DNA of 64,000 nucleotides from DATAAP01 sp041690495. GTDB lineage: Bacteria > Pseudomonadota > Alphaproteobacteria > CACIAM-22H2. The position numbers and the translations under genes were made by a program. Shown here piece by piece: positions 43,064 to 55,746 of the stretch; position 1 is the first letter of the stretch; every line of letters begins with the position of its first letter. The DNA lies in NCBI GenBank assembly GCA_041690495.1, contig JAWLHE010000006.1:124001-188000 (forward strand), given 5' to 3'. The notes beneath the pieces are model-generated. The model saw only the letters and a program-made list of their open reading frames with translations, was not told where the DNA came from and searched no databases.

Positions 43064-43738
43064 ATGCTTGAATTCACTCGACACGCCGCCGGCGCCACCG
43101 ACCGCATCGCCGCATCCATCGATACCCTCGTCATCGCCGGCTGGACCGGCCGCGACGAGGCCGCGATCCGCCACCATATCGAGGAGCTCGCCGCGATCGG
43201 CGTGCCGCGGCCGACCATGGTGCCGCTGTTCTACCGGGTCGCCGCAACGCAGCTCACGCAAACCGAGAGGCTCCAGGTGCTGGGGCCCGACAGCTCCGGC
43301 GAGGCCGAGCCCGTGGTCGTGGCGCTCGATGACGGGCTGTGGCTCGGCGTCGGCTCCGATCACACCGACCGCAAGGCGGAGTCGATCTCGGTCGCGCTGT
43401 CGAAGCAGCTCTGCGGCAAGGTGATAGGGCGCGAGCTGTGGCGGCTCGACGAAATCATCGCGGACTGGGACCGGCTGGTCCTCCGCGCCCATGCCGAGAT
43501 CGACGGCAAGCGCACGCTCTACCAGGAAGGGCCGCTCGCCGCGATGCGCACACCCGAGGACCTGATGCAGCGCTACGGAAGGAAGCTCGCCGCAGGGTCC
43601 GCGATGTTCTGCGGCACGCTCGCGGCCAAGGGCGGCGTCCGACCGGGAACGCGCTTCGAGATGGAGATCGAGGACCCGGTGCGCGGCCGCTTCCTGCGTC
43701 ACGCCTATGCCGTCGAAGCGCTGCCGGTGATCGCATGA
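43064..43738 (+). CDS. DUF2848 family protein
   Basis: A 224-residue cytoplasmic protein with DUF2848 features: LVIAGWTGRDEAAIRHHIEELAAIG, VGSDHTDRKAES (about 103-114) and KAESISVALSKQLC. The fold is thought to be related to fumarylacetoacetate hydrolase-like enzymes, but no reaction is established. It overlaps the next gene by four bases (ATGA), and both follow the TRAP operon after a REP-like element, so they may act on the same substrate. Confidence 0.85.
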   Translation: MLEFTRHAAGATDRIAASIDTLVIAGWTGRDEAAIRHHIEELAAIGVPRPTMVPLFYRVAATQLTQTERLQVLGPDSSGEAEPVVVALDDGLWLGVGSDHTDRKAESISVALSKQLCGKVIGRELWRLDEIIADWDRLVLRAHAEIDGKRTLYQEGPLAAMRTPEDLMQRYGRKLAAGSAMFCGTLAAKGGVRPGTRFEMEIEDPVRGRFLRHAYAVEALPVIA

Positions 43739-44352
43739 CGAATATGCCCGCCGAGCTGCTGGTCTGGACCGATGTCGATCCGGCGCACGAGGCCGACTTC
43801 AACAGATGGTACGACCGCGAGCACATGAGCGAGCGGACGGCGATTCCCGGCTTCATCTCGGCCCGGCGTTTTCTGCGCATCGGTCCGGGGCGCAAATATC
43901 TCGCACTCTACAAGACGGAGTCGCTCGCGGTGTTCGACAGCGAGATCTATCGTCACGCCTTCGACAACCAGACGCAATGGTCGCTTGAGAATTTCCGGCG
44001 CATGCGCGATACCGTGCGCGCGGTCGGCACAATCGCCGAAGTCGGCGCCGGCCATGGCGGTTTTGTCGGTCTGGCCGCGATCGCGCCCGAGCGTGCCGAA
44101 GGCGCGTCCTCTTTCCTGAATAAGACCGTGACACAGGGCGGCATTGTCGCCGGGCATATCCTCGCCCCCGACCCGCGCCTGTCGAAGCCGCTGCCAGGCG
44201 CAGCGGCGAGCGCCCTCGCCGGTTCGATCCTCTTCATAGAGGGAACGAGTTCCGAGGCCGTTGCAGGCGCGGTCCGCCACGCGAACGATGCACTCGCCGC
44301 AGATCAGGCGCAATCGGCTCTCTTTCAGCTCATGTGGGAACTGTCGGCGTAA
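43735..44352 (+). CDS. DUF4286-like protein with EthD-like fold
   Basis: A 205-residue protein with the pattern LLVWTDVDPAHEADFNRWYDREHMSERTAIPGF at residues 8-40, typical of DUF4286/EthD-like dimeric ferredoxin folds, then ARRFLRIGPGRKYLALYKTES. A second, degenerate half follows. No reaction is known. Coupled to the DUF2848 gene by an ATGA overlap. Its end overlaps the convergent acetyltransferase gene by 23 bases. Confidence 0.75.
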   Translation: MTNMPAELLVWTDVDPAHEADFNRWYDREHMSERTAIPGFISARRFLRIGPGRKYLALYKTESLAVFDSEIYRHAFDNQTQWSLENFRRMRDTVRAVGTIAEVGAGHGGFVGLAAIAPERAEGASSFLNKTVTQGGIVAGHILAPDPRLSKPLPGAAASALAGSILFIEGTSSEAVAGAVRHANDALAADQAQSALFQLMWELSA

Positions 44353-44890
44353 ACCGGGCCGACGCATCGTACCACGCCAGCATCCACGCCGCGGTCTCGT
44401 CCAGCGCCTCGCGGGCAAGTGTGAACTGGTCAGGGAACGGCAGGGCGATCTGCACCTCCGCCTCGCCGTCGCCAAGCACGAGGTCGCCCTCGAAGCGCCG
44501 CGCGATGTGCTGCATGCGGCGGTTCTCGAGCAGGCAGATCATGTAGATGGAGCGGATCGCGCGGTTGCGGCAGACCGTGATCGAGCGGCGCAGCAGCTCG
44601 GTGCCGTGGCCCTGGGACTGCCATGCGCCTTCAACGGTCACCGCAACTTCGCAGCGCCATCCGATGCGTGGATCGTCAAGGCGAAGCTCGGCGGCGGCGC
44701 GCAAGATCCCGTCGATGAAGCAGCCGATCGCAACCGTGCGGAACCAGTCTATCCGCCGGCAATGCTCCGAGATGACGAAATCGGTGACCGAGCCGGAGAA
44801 GCGGCAGTGGCGGTCACCCGGCGACGGCCGGAGAAGATGATCGTGAAGAAGGCCGATCTCGGCCGGAAGCAGCTTACGGTAGACGTGCAT
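44330..44890 (-). CDS. GNAT-like acetyltransferase
   Basis: A 186-residue protein. VAVTVEGAWQSQGHGTELLRRSI (about 108-130) matches the central strand and acetyl-CoA loop (Q-S-Q-G-H-G-T) of GNAT enzymes, followed by the IRSIYMICLLENRRMQHIARR helix-turn typical of the C-terminal half. Acceptor unknown. GGAGGG precedes the ATG at 44890. Its neighbours give no clue to the substrate. Confidence 0.78.
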   Translation of the reverse strand: MHVYRKLLPAEIGLLHDHLLRPSPGDRHCRFSGSVTDFVISEHCRRIDWFRTVAIGCFIDGILRAAAELRLDDPRIGWRCEVAVTVEGAWQSQGHGTELLRRSITVCRNRAIRSIYMICLLENRRMQHIARRFEGDLVLGDGEAEVQIALPFPDQFTLAREALDETAAWMLAWYDASARFTPTVPT

Positions 44891-45046
44891 CGATGCCCTC
44901 CAGATCAGAACGGCGACCCTGGCGGCATCCTCCCGGTGTGCTTGTTTCTTGGGCAGAACGGTGAGCCCTGCAACACGCACATGATCGACGATGGTGGTGG
45001 CTTTTTTATGAACGCTCGACGGATTACGATGCGGGCCCTCCTTGGT

Positions 45047-45129
45047 GCCCTGCCCGACTTGGTCCGGGCATCCGGAGTCGCTTGCGCGAGCCACCAGATC
45101 TGGATCGCCGGTTCAAGTCCGGCGATGAC
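45047..45129. repeat. REP-like extragenic palindromic element, copy 5
   Basis: TGCCCGACTTGGTCCGGGCA and CGCCGGTTCAAGTCCGGCG in the same paired layout, located between the acetyltransferase and the dipeptide-type ABC operon. Confidence 0.65.
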
Positions 45130-45155
45130 GGCGCGACGGGAGCCGGCGCGGGCCC

Positions 45156-46046
45156 CTATACCTTGAACTTGGGATCGAGCCAGTCGCGCAGGCTGTCGCC
45201 GAACAGGTTGAAGGCGAACACGGCGAGGCTTATGGCGAGGCCGGGGAACAGGATCATCCACGGCGCCTCGCGGTAGAAGTCGGCGGCGTTGCCGGACAGC
45301 ATCAGGCCCCAGGCCGGCGTCGGCTCGGTCACGCCGAGGCCGAGGAAGGACAGCGACGCCTCGAGCAGGATCGCCTGGGCGATGAACGCCGTGAACATGA
45401 TCAGGAACGGTGCGACGATGTTCGGGACCATGTGGCGGAAGATGATGCGGGTGTGCGAATAGCCGGCCGCGCGCGCCGCATCGATATAGGGCATCTCGCG
45501 GATGGCGAGGGCCGAGGAGCGCACGACGCGCGCGACCTTGGGCACGATCGGAATGGCGATGGCGCAGACCAGGTTCATGTCGACGCCGAGCACCTGCCAC
45601 TTGCCGAGCACGGTGACGACGACCAGCGCCAGCACGATGATCGGGAACGACAGCAGAATATCCACGAAGCGCTGGATGACGATGTCGATCTTGCCGCCGA
45701 AATAAGCCGACGCCGTGCCGATGATGGCGCCAACGACGCAGCCGACGATCGACGAGATGAAGCCGATCGCGAGCGCCGTACGGGCGCCGTAGATGATGCG
45801 CGACAGCACGTCGCGGCCGAACGCGTCGGTGCCGAACCAGTGGTCGGCGGAGGGCGCCGCGAGCATGGCGCCGTAATCGACCGCGAGCGGATCGTAGGGT
45901 GCGACCCACGGGGCAAACGCCGCCGCGAAGGCCATCAGCACGATGATCACAAGCCCTGCGGCGCCCAGCGGCTGCAGCATCGCGAACTGCAGGGCCGCGC
46001 TGCGGCGGCGCGGCGGGATTGCGGCGACGGGGGCTGCGGTCGCCAT
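45156..46046 (-). CDS. dppC: Dipeptide/oligopeptide-type ABC permease DppC
   Basis: A 296-residue inner-membrane permease with six helices. It begins with a polar tail and APWVAPYDPLAVDYG, then HWFGTDAFGRDVLSRIIYGAR, a DppC hallmark, and the EAA loop REMPYIDAARAAGYSHTRIIFRHMVPN that contacts the ATPase. It pairs with DppB. The start overlaps the dppB stop. Confidence 0.93.
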   Translation of the reverse strand: MATAAPVAAIPPRRRSAALQFAMLQPLGAAGLVIIVLMAFAAAFAPWVAPYDPLAVDYGAMLAAPSADHWFGTDAFGRDVLSRIIYGARTALAIGFISSIVGCVVGAIIGTASAYFGGKIDIVIQRFVDILLSFPIIVLALVVVTVLGKWQVLGVDMNLVCAIAIPIVPKVARVVRSSALAIREMPYIDAARAAGYSHTRIIFRHMVPNIVAPFLIMFTAFIAQAILLEASLSFLGLGVTEPTPAWGLMLSGNAADFYREAPWMILFPGLAISLAVFAFNLFGDSLRDWLDPKFKV

Positions 46047-46999
46047 CAGGAATACTTGATCCGCGGGTCGAGCGCTGCGTAGAGCATGTCGACCGCGAAG
46101 TTGATGAAGATGAAAAATGCCGCGACCAGCATCACCAGCGCCTGGATCATGGTGTAGTCGCCGCGCGAGGTCGCCTCGACAAACAGCTTGCCGATTCCGT
46201 TCAGGTTGAACACCTGTTCCGTGACCACCAGACCGCCGATCAGGAAGGCGAATTCGAGGCCGATGACGGTGACGACCGGCAGCAGCGCGTTGCGCATGGC
46301 GTGGCGCGCCACGACCAGCCGCTCGAATACGCCCTTGGCGCGCGCCGTGCGGATGTAGTCCTCGCGCATAACCTCCAGCAGCGTAGAACGGGTCATGCGG
46401 GTCGCGACGGCGGAATAGCGATAGCCGACCGCAAGCGCCGGCCAGATCAGCTGGGAGAGATTTTCGAGCGGATCCTCGAAGAACGGCGTGAAGGTGATCG
46501 GCGGCAGCCACTCGAACCACAGCAGCAGCCCGAGGATGATGAGCATGCCGAGCCAGAAGGACGGCACGGCGAGGCCGGCGATCGCCAGCACGCGCACTAC
46601 ATAGTCGATCCAGGTGTTCTGGTAGAGCGCCGACAAGGTGCCGAGCGGGATCGCGATCAGTATGGCGATGATGGTCGCCATCACGGCGACCTGCATCGAC
46701 AGCTCGAGCCGAATGGCGATCTCGTACGAGACTTCCCGGCCGGTCCACATCGAACGGCCGAAATCGAGCTTCGCGAGACCGACCATCCAGTCGCCGAATT
46801 GCGCCAGCAGCGGCTTGTCGAGGCCGAGCTTGGCCCGCTCCATGTCCAGGATCTCCTGGGTCACGGACGCGCCGTCGGCCCGGAGCTTCAGCTCGACGAT
46901 GTCGCCGGGCATGATGCGCAGCATGAAGAAGACGAGTACCGCCACCCCAAGCAGGGTGGGGATCATCAGCAGAACGCGGTTGGCGGCGTAGGCAAGCAT
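46046..46999 (-). CDS. dppB: Dipeptide/oligopeptide-type ABC permease DppB
   Basis: A 317-residue permease with six helices: LLMIPTLLGVAVLVFFMLRIMPGD start, YRYSAVATRMTRSTLLEVM and the EAA loop EDYIRTARAKGVFERLVVARHAMRNALLP. It forms the channel with DppC for peptides or similar solutes. The ATG at 46999 gives the canonical N terminus MLAYAANRVLLMIPTLLG; an in-frame start at 47059 adds 20 unlikely residues. Confidence 0.93.
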   Translation of the reverse strand: MLAYAANRVLLMIPTLLGVAVLVFFMLRIMPGDIVELKLRADGASVTQEILDMERAKLGLDKPLLAQFGDWMVGLAKLDFGRSMWTGREVSYEIAIRLELSMQVAVMATIIAILIAIPLGTLSALYQNTWIDYVVRVLAIAGLAVPSFWLGMLIILGLLLWFEWLPPITFTPFFEDPLENLSQLIWPALAVGYRYSAVATRMTRSTLLEVMREDYIRTARAKGVFERLVVARHAMRNALLPVVTVIGLEFAFLIGGLVVTEQVFNLNGIGKLFVEATSRGDYTMIQALVMLVAAFFIFINFAVDMLYAALDPRIKYS

Positions 47000-47066
47000 G
47001 CTCGGTTCGCAGGAAAGCGGTGATGCGGGGGGCGAATTCAGACTCGCCCCCCGCGACATTCCCCGC

Positions 47067-48647
47067 TCAGTCAGCCGCGATCCACACGTCGGCCAGGTCC
47101 TGGTTCAGATAGTGGCTCGGCGTGATCTCCCAGCCCTTGAGCACCGCGTGGTGGGCTATGATGCGGTGCCACCAGATGGTCGGCACCGTATAGGCCTCGG
47201 TCAGCACACGCATGTCGATCTGGCGCAGGATCTCGGCGCGCTTCCTCGGATCGGTCGTACGCTTCTGCTGCTCGTACAGCTCGTCGATCTTGCGGTCCTC
47301 GAAGCGCCCGTAGTTGATCGGCGACTTGTCGGACGACAGATACTTGAGCAGCTGCAGGTTCGGCTCGTCCATGAAGTCGCAGTTGAAGTCGAGCCCGACC
47401 TCGTAGTTGCCGCCGCTGAGTGCGGCCTGATAGAGTCGCGTCTCGAGCTGCTCGTGCTCGACCTGCACGCCGATCTGGCGCCACTGGTCGATCAGGAACA
47501 CGCCCACCGGCGTGTAGGGCATCGGCACGTTGCGGTTCAGGAACTTGAACTTTAGGTTCGGGTGCCCCGCCTCGGCCAGCAGCTTCTTCGCCTCGGCGCG
47601 CGACTTCGCGATGTCGCGCGAGAACCCGGGCATTTTCTCGAGCTCGGCGTTGCTCGCGGCCAGCGCGTAGCCGGGACGGAGGGTGGCGCCGACGCCGCGC
47701 ACGACGGCGATCTTTGACAGCGCCTCGGAACCCTGCCAGCGGTCGATCGCGAGGGATAGCGCGCGGCGCACGCGCGCGTCATCGAACGGCTTCTTCTCGG
47801 TGTTGAAGCCGACGACCAGGTTGCAGACCCAGGGCGATTCCTGGACGTTCAGCCTGTCGCCCAGCGCCGCCTTGAGCTTGTCGCGCTCGGCCGGGGTCTG
47901 GCCGCGGAACTCGATGAGCACCTGCCCGCCCTGCAGCGCGTTGATGATCGCCGCCCCCTTGATGAACACGGCGCGATAGCCGTCGAGATAGGGCTGGCCC
48001 TTGCGGAAATAGTCGTCGTTGCGCGTACCCACCCAGTGCGAGCCGGCGACATGCTCGACGAACTTGAACGGACCGGAGCCGAGGATGTTCTTCTTCGGGA
48101 ACTCCGGATCCTGCTTGAGCTTCGCGGCGCTGTAGATGCAGTTCCACGGCGAGGCGAGATTCGCCAGCATCGACGGGTCCGGCGCCTTGAGCTTGAATAC
48201 GATCGTCTGCGGATCGGGCGCCTCCACGGAGGTGACGTCCGCATACGCGCTCTGGCGGATCGACGTGACGCCCTTGGGCGGATTGATGATGCGGTCGTAG
48301 CTGGCCTTGACGTCGGCCGAGGTCAGCGACGAGCCGTCATGGAACTTGACGCCCTGATGGAGCTTGAACGTGTAGGTCAGCCCGTCGGACGAGATCTGCC
48401 AGGACTGGGCGAGATCGCCGATGATCTTGGGATAGTTCGGGGCGTCGAACTTCAGCAGCGTCGAATAATGCGGCGCCACCGGATGGACGAAGGCGAACGA
48501 GGTGTTCGCGTGGCAGTCGTAGTTCGGCGGCTCGGCGTTGACTGCGAAATTCAGCGTGCCGCCCTTTCGCGGCGTCTGCGCATCGGCGACACCAGGTGCG
48601 AGCAGCGCCAGCACCATTGCCGACGCGGCGATTGCGTATGATCTCAT
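47067..48647 (-). CDS. Peptide-type ABC periplasmic binding protein (SBP_bac_5)
   Basis: A 526-residue exported protein. The signal peptide (about 1-23, ending ADAQ) is followed by GGTLNFAVNAEPPNYDCHAN. The large lobe contains LAQSWQISSDGLTYTFKLHQGVKFHDG, a strong signature of the family. It delivers peptides, nickel chelates, sugars or opines to DppBC; ligand unknown. It lies first after the ATPase gene in a minus-strand operon. Confidence 0.92.
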   Translation of the reverse strand: MRSYAIAASAMVLALLAPGVADAQTPRKGGTLNFAVNAEPPNYDCHANTSFAFVHPVAPHYSTLLKFDAPNYPKIIGDLAQSWQISSDGLTYTFKLHQGVKFHDGSSLTSADVKASYDRIINPPKGVTSIRQSAYADVTSVEAPDPQTIVFKLKAPDPSMLANLASPWNCIYSAAKLKQDPEFPKKNILGSGPFKFVEHVAGSHWVGTRNDDYFRKGQPYLDGYRAVFIKGAAIINALQGGQVLIEFRGQTPAERDKLKAALGDRLNVQESPWVCNLVVGFNTEKKPFDDARVRRALSLAIDRWQGSEALSKIAVVRGVGATLRPGYALAASNAELEKMPGFSRDIAKSRAEAKKLLAEAGHPNLKFKFLNRNVPMPYTPVGVFLIDQWRQIGVQVEHEQLETRLYQAALSGGNYEVGLDFNCDFMDEPNLQLLKYLSSDKSPINYGRFEDRKIDELYEQQKRTTDPRKRAEILRQIDMRVLTEAYTVPTIWWHRIIAHHAVLKGWEITPSHYLNQDLADVWIAAD

Positions 48648-48672
48648 CGTCCTTCTCCTCCCTCCAGAAATT

Positions 48673-50745
<2,073 letters not shown>

Positions 50746-50954
50746 GCGTTTCCTCTTTCCCTGCCCAGGCCGTTTTTCTTTGCATGTAACACGGCCCCGC
50801 GTGGACATGCAGCTTGAAATTTCCGGCAGCCTGACACCGCCGGCACGGAAGGCTCGGATCGGGCAACTCGGCCTTGCGTCAAATGCGCGCGCAATGCCAC
50901 GGCAGGCATGGTAAGTCCCTGACACACAGGGGTTCCAGCAGAAACGGACGAACG

Positions 50955-52031
50955 ATGCGCGAATACAGAATTGCCGCGATGCCGGGCGACGGCATCGGCG
51001 TCGAAGTGATCCCGGCGGGCCTCAAGGTGCTCGAGGTGCTGCAGCAGCGCGAGGCCGGGTTCCGCCTCAAGGTCGAACACTTCCCGTGGGGCTCGGATTA
51101 TTACCGCAAGACCGGGTTGATGATGCCGGAGGACGGGCTCGCCTCCCTCAAGCCGTTCGATGCGATCTATTTCGGCGCGGTCGGCGATCCGAAGATCCCG
51201 GACCATGTTTCGCTGTGGGGCCTGCGGCTCAAGATCTGCCAGGGCTTCGATCAGTATGCCAACGTGCGGCCGACGCGCGTCCTGCCGGGCCTGAAGAGTC
51301 CCTTGCGCGAGCTTGCGCCCGGCGATCTCGACTGGATCATCGTACGCGAGAACAGCGAGGGCGAATACTCCGGCAATGGCGGGCGCGTGCATCGTGGCCT
51401 GCCCGAGGAGGTCGCGACCGAGACGTCGATGTTTACGCGCACCGGCGTCGCGCGCATCATGCGCTTCGCGTTCGAGCTGGCGCGTTCACGGCCACGCAAG
51501 CATCTAACGGTCGTCACCAAGTCGAACGCGCAGCGCCACGGCATGGTGATGTGGGACGAGATCGCGTACGAAGTCGCGAAGGATTTTCCCGACGTCACGG
51601 TCGTGCGCGAGCTTGTCGACGCCATGACCACGCGCATGGTGTTGAAGCCCCGCGCCATCGATGTCGTCGTCGCGACCAACCTGCACGCCGACATCCTGAG
51701 CGATCTGGCCGCGGCGCTGGCCGGCAGCATCGGCATCGCGCCGACCGCCAATCTCAATCCGTCGCGGCGCTTCCCGTCGATGTTCGAGCCGATCCACGGC
51801 TCCGCCTTCGACATCGTGGGCCGAGGCATCGCCAATCCGATCGGCACGTTCTGGACCGCGGCGATGATGCTGGAGCATCTCGGCGAGGCCGATGCGGCGG
51901 CGCGGCTGATGCACGCGGTCGAGCGCGTCACGGCCGCGGGTGCGCCGCTCACGCCCGATCTCGGCGGCAAGGGCACCACGCGCGAGGTCACCGAGGCCGT
52001 GTGCGACGCCATCCGCAGCGCGAATGTGTGA
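50955..52031 (+). CDS. Tartrate / D-malate dehydrogenase (isopropylmalate dehydrogenase family)
   Basis: A 358-residue cytoplasmic oxidative decarboxylase. It starts YRIAAMPGDGIGVEVIPAGL; SEGEYSGNGG and NLHADILSDLAAALAGSIGIAPTANLNP are family signatures, with the metal Asp and NAD-binding GSA. Compared with LeuB, the substrate loop and the start resemble the tartrate/D-malate group (TtuC/DmlA) acting on C4 hydroxyacids with NAD+ and Mn2+. It is divergent from the Dpp ATPase gene, with about 210 bases between. Confidence 0.85.
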   Translation: MREYRIAAMPGDGIGVEVIPAGLKVLEVLQQREAGFRLKVEHFPWGSDYYRKTGLMMPEDGLASLKPFDAIYFGAVGDPKIPDHVSLWGLRLKICQGFDQYANVRPTRVLPGLKSPLRELAPGDLDWIIVRENSEGEYSGNGGRVHRGLPEEVATETSMFTRTGVARIMRFAFELARSRPRKHLTVVTKSNAQRHGMVMWDEIAYEVAKDFPDVTVVRELVDAMTTRMVLKPRAIDVVVATNLHADILSDLAAALAGSIGIAPTANLNPSRRFPSMFEPIHGSAFDIVGRGIANPIGTFWTAAMMLEHLGEADAAARLMHAVERVTAAGAPLTPDLGGKGTTREVTEAVCDAIRSANV

Positions 52032-52183
52032 CACAACGCCGTGCTCAGTGGCACGACCCTCATCCTCTGCTTTCTTCCTCAAACGGGAGAAGGGACGCGG
52101 CCCAGCGCTTCCGGGACCGTCTTCCGCCTTGTCGGAGAGGGTAGGATGAGCGTCGCGCCGCAAGCAGGTTATAAGACGTCACC

Positions 52184-53988
<1,805 letters not shown>

Positions 53989-53992
<4 letters not shown>

Positions 53993-54870
53993 AACCGATC
54001 GATCTCTCCCTCACCCTGTTCGTCATGCTGGTGTGGGGTCTGAACTTTGTGGTCGCGAAATGGGGGCTGGAGCAGTTCCCGCCGATCCTCATGATCGCGC
54101 TCCGGTTTGCGATGGTCGCGATTGTGCTGCTGCCGTTCGTGAAGGTTCCCCGGGACAAGATGAGGGGCATTCTTGCCCTATCCCTTACCCTGGGCGGCGT
54201 GCATTTCAGCCTGATGTTCATGGGTCTGCGCGATCTCGACGCCGCCGCCGCGGCGATCGCCTGCCAGCTCCAGGTGCCGTTCGCGGCGATTATCGCGGCC
54301 GTGGTGCTCAAGGATACGCTCGGCTGGCGGCGCGTCGCCGGCATGGCGATCGCCTTCATCGGCGTGGTCGTGATGGCCGGCGAGCCGCGCTTTTCCGACG
54401 ATCTGACGCCGCTGTTCATGGTTGTCGCCGCCTCGTTCATGTGGGCGGTGGCGAACATCCAGATCAAGAAGCTCGGGGCCATCGACGGCTTCGCGCTCAA
54501 CGCCTATCTCGGCCTGTTCGCAGTGCCGCAGCTCTTTTTCGCCTCGGCCCTGCTCGAGACCGGCCAGATCGAGGCGATCAGGAATGCGGATTGGGCCGGC
54601 TGGCTCTCGGTCGCCTACATGGCGGTCATGGTCACGCTCGTCAGCTATGCGCTATGGTTCCGTATCCTGCGGCGCTATCCGGTCAACCTGGCGATGCCCT
54701 TCACCCTGCTCGTCCCGATCTTCGGCGTCTTGTCGGCGGTGCTGCTGCTGGACGAGCCGCTCGGCTTTCGTGTGGCGCTTGGCGGCATCGCCACCATTGC
54801 CGGCGTCGCCATCATCGTGCTGCGCCGGCCGCGGCTGGCCGAGCCGGAAGCGACGTCGAAGACCGTCTGA
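53989..54870 (+). CDS. EamA/DMT superfamily permease
   Basis: A 293-residue protein with ten membrane helices in two EamA repeats: LTLFVMLVWGLNFVVAKWGL at the start and VLLLDEPLGFRVALGGIATIAGVAII at the end. Probably a metabolite or amino-acid exporter. The four-base overlap with uup (ATGA) implies cotranscription. Confidence 0.9.
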
Positions 54871-54885
54871 ACCGGCGCGGCCCCC

Positions 54886-55626
54886 GTGATCGACCACCCC
54901 TCGCCAAATCATGACGCGCGCACCGAAGGCACGCCGGTCGATATGCTGGTTCTGCACTACACCGGCATGGAAACCGGAGCGGCGGCGCTGGCGCGGCTGT
55001 GCGATCCGGCGGCCAAAGTCAGCGCGCATTACCTGATCGAGGAGGACGGACGGATCTTCCGTCTGGTGCCGGAGGAGCGCCGCGCATGGCATGCCGGCGT
55101 AGCGTTCTGGCGCGGCCACCGCGACGTCAATGCGCGCTCGATCGGCATCGAGCTGGTCAATCCCGGCCACGAATTCGGCTACCGCGATTTCCCACCCGCG
55201 CAGCTCGAAGGGCTGATCGGGCTTACCCGCGGTATCCTCGGCCGCCACCCGATCCCGCCGCACAATATCGTCGGCCACTCCGACGTGGCGCCGATGCGCA
55301 AGACCGATCCGGGCGAGCGTTTCCCCTGGCAAATTCTGGCCCGCGCCGGAATCGGCTTCTGGCCGAAGCAGGACGCCGCGCCTCGACCCGTCTTGGCCTC
55401 ACTCCGCCCCGGGGAAGCCGGCCCGACCGTTTCGTCCGCACAGATTCTTCTCGGTCGGCTCGGCTACGAGATCAAGCCCACCGGATTGCTCGATGATTCG
55501 ACCATGCTGGTTCTCGCCGCCTTCCAGCGGCGCTTCCGCCCGGCCAAGGTCGATGGCCGCCTGGATGGCGAGACGATGGCGCGCCTCCAGGCGGCGGTTA
55601 CCGCCGCGGAAGGTGAGCCTGCCTGA
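54886..55626 (+). CDS. N-acetylmuramoyl-L-alanine amidase (AmpD/AmiD type) with peptidoglycan-binding domain
   Basis: A 246-residue protein. The Amidase_2 domain (1-160) begins DHPSPNHDARTEGTPVDMLVLHYTG, with the first zinc His in LHYTG, the second in VGHSDVAP and a zinc Asp in KTDPGERFPW. The PG_binding_1 domain (about 175-240) has ILLGRLGYEIKPTG. It cleaves the amide between MurNAc or anhydro-MurNAc and L-Ala in wall recycling. No signal peptide, so cytoplasmic as in AmpD. The start is GTG at 54886, supported by conservation of the N terminus. Confidence 0.88.
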   Translation: MIDHPSPNHDARTEGTPVDMLVLHYTGMETGAAALARLCDPAAKVSAHYLIEEDGRIFRLVPEERRAWHAGVAFWRGHRDVNARSIGIELVNPGHEFGYRDFPPAQLEGLIGLTRGILGRHPIPPHNIVGHSDVAPMRKTDPGERFPWQILARAGIGFWPKQDAAPRPVLASLRPGEAGPTVSSAQILLGRLGYEIKPTGLLDDSTMLVLAAFQRRFRPAKVDGRLDGETMARLQAAVTAAEGEPA

Positions 55627-55638
55627 CCCGGAATAACC

Positions 55639-55654
55639 TGTGAAGGTGTTCACA
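55639..55654. promoter_or_regulatory. Crp-type binding site before the TPR gene
   Basis: TGTGA-AGGTGT-TCACA, a perfect match to the CRP consensus TGTGA-N6-TCACA. It lies 93 bases before the ATG at 55747, a usual activating distance. A second perfect site flanks the crp-family gene. Confidence 0.8.
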
Positions 55655-55746
55655 GCGGTGTCAGACTCGCAGGCGTAAGCAAGGGGTCGCGCGGCTGATC
55701 GTCCCGACCTCGCCGCGCCTTCTCCTTCTGCGAACGGGAGGGCATC

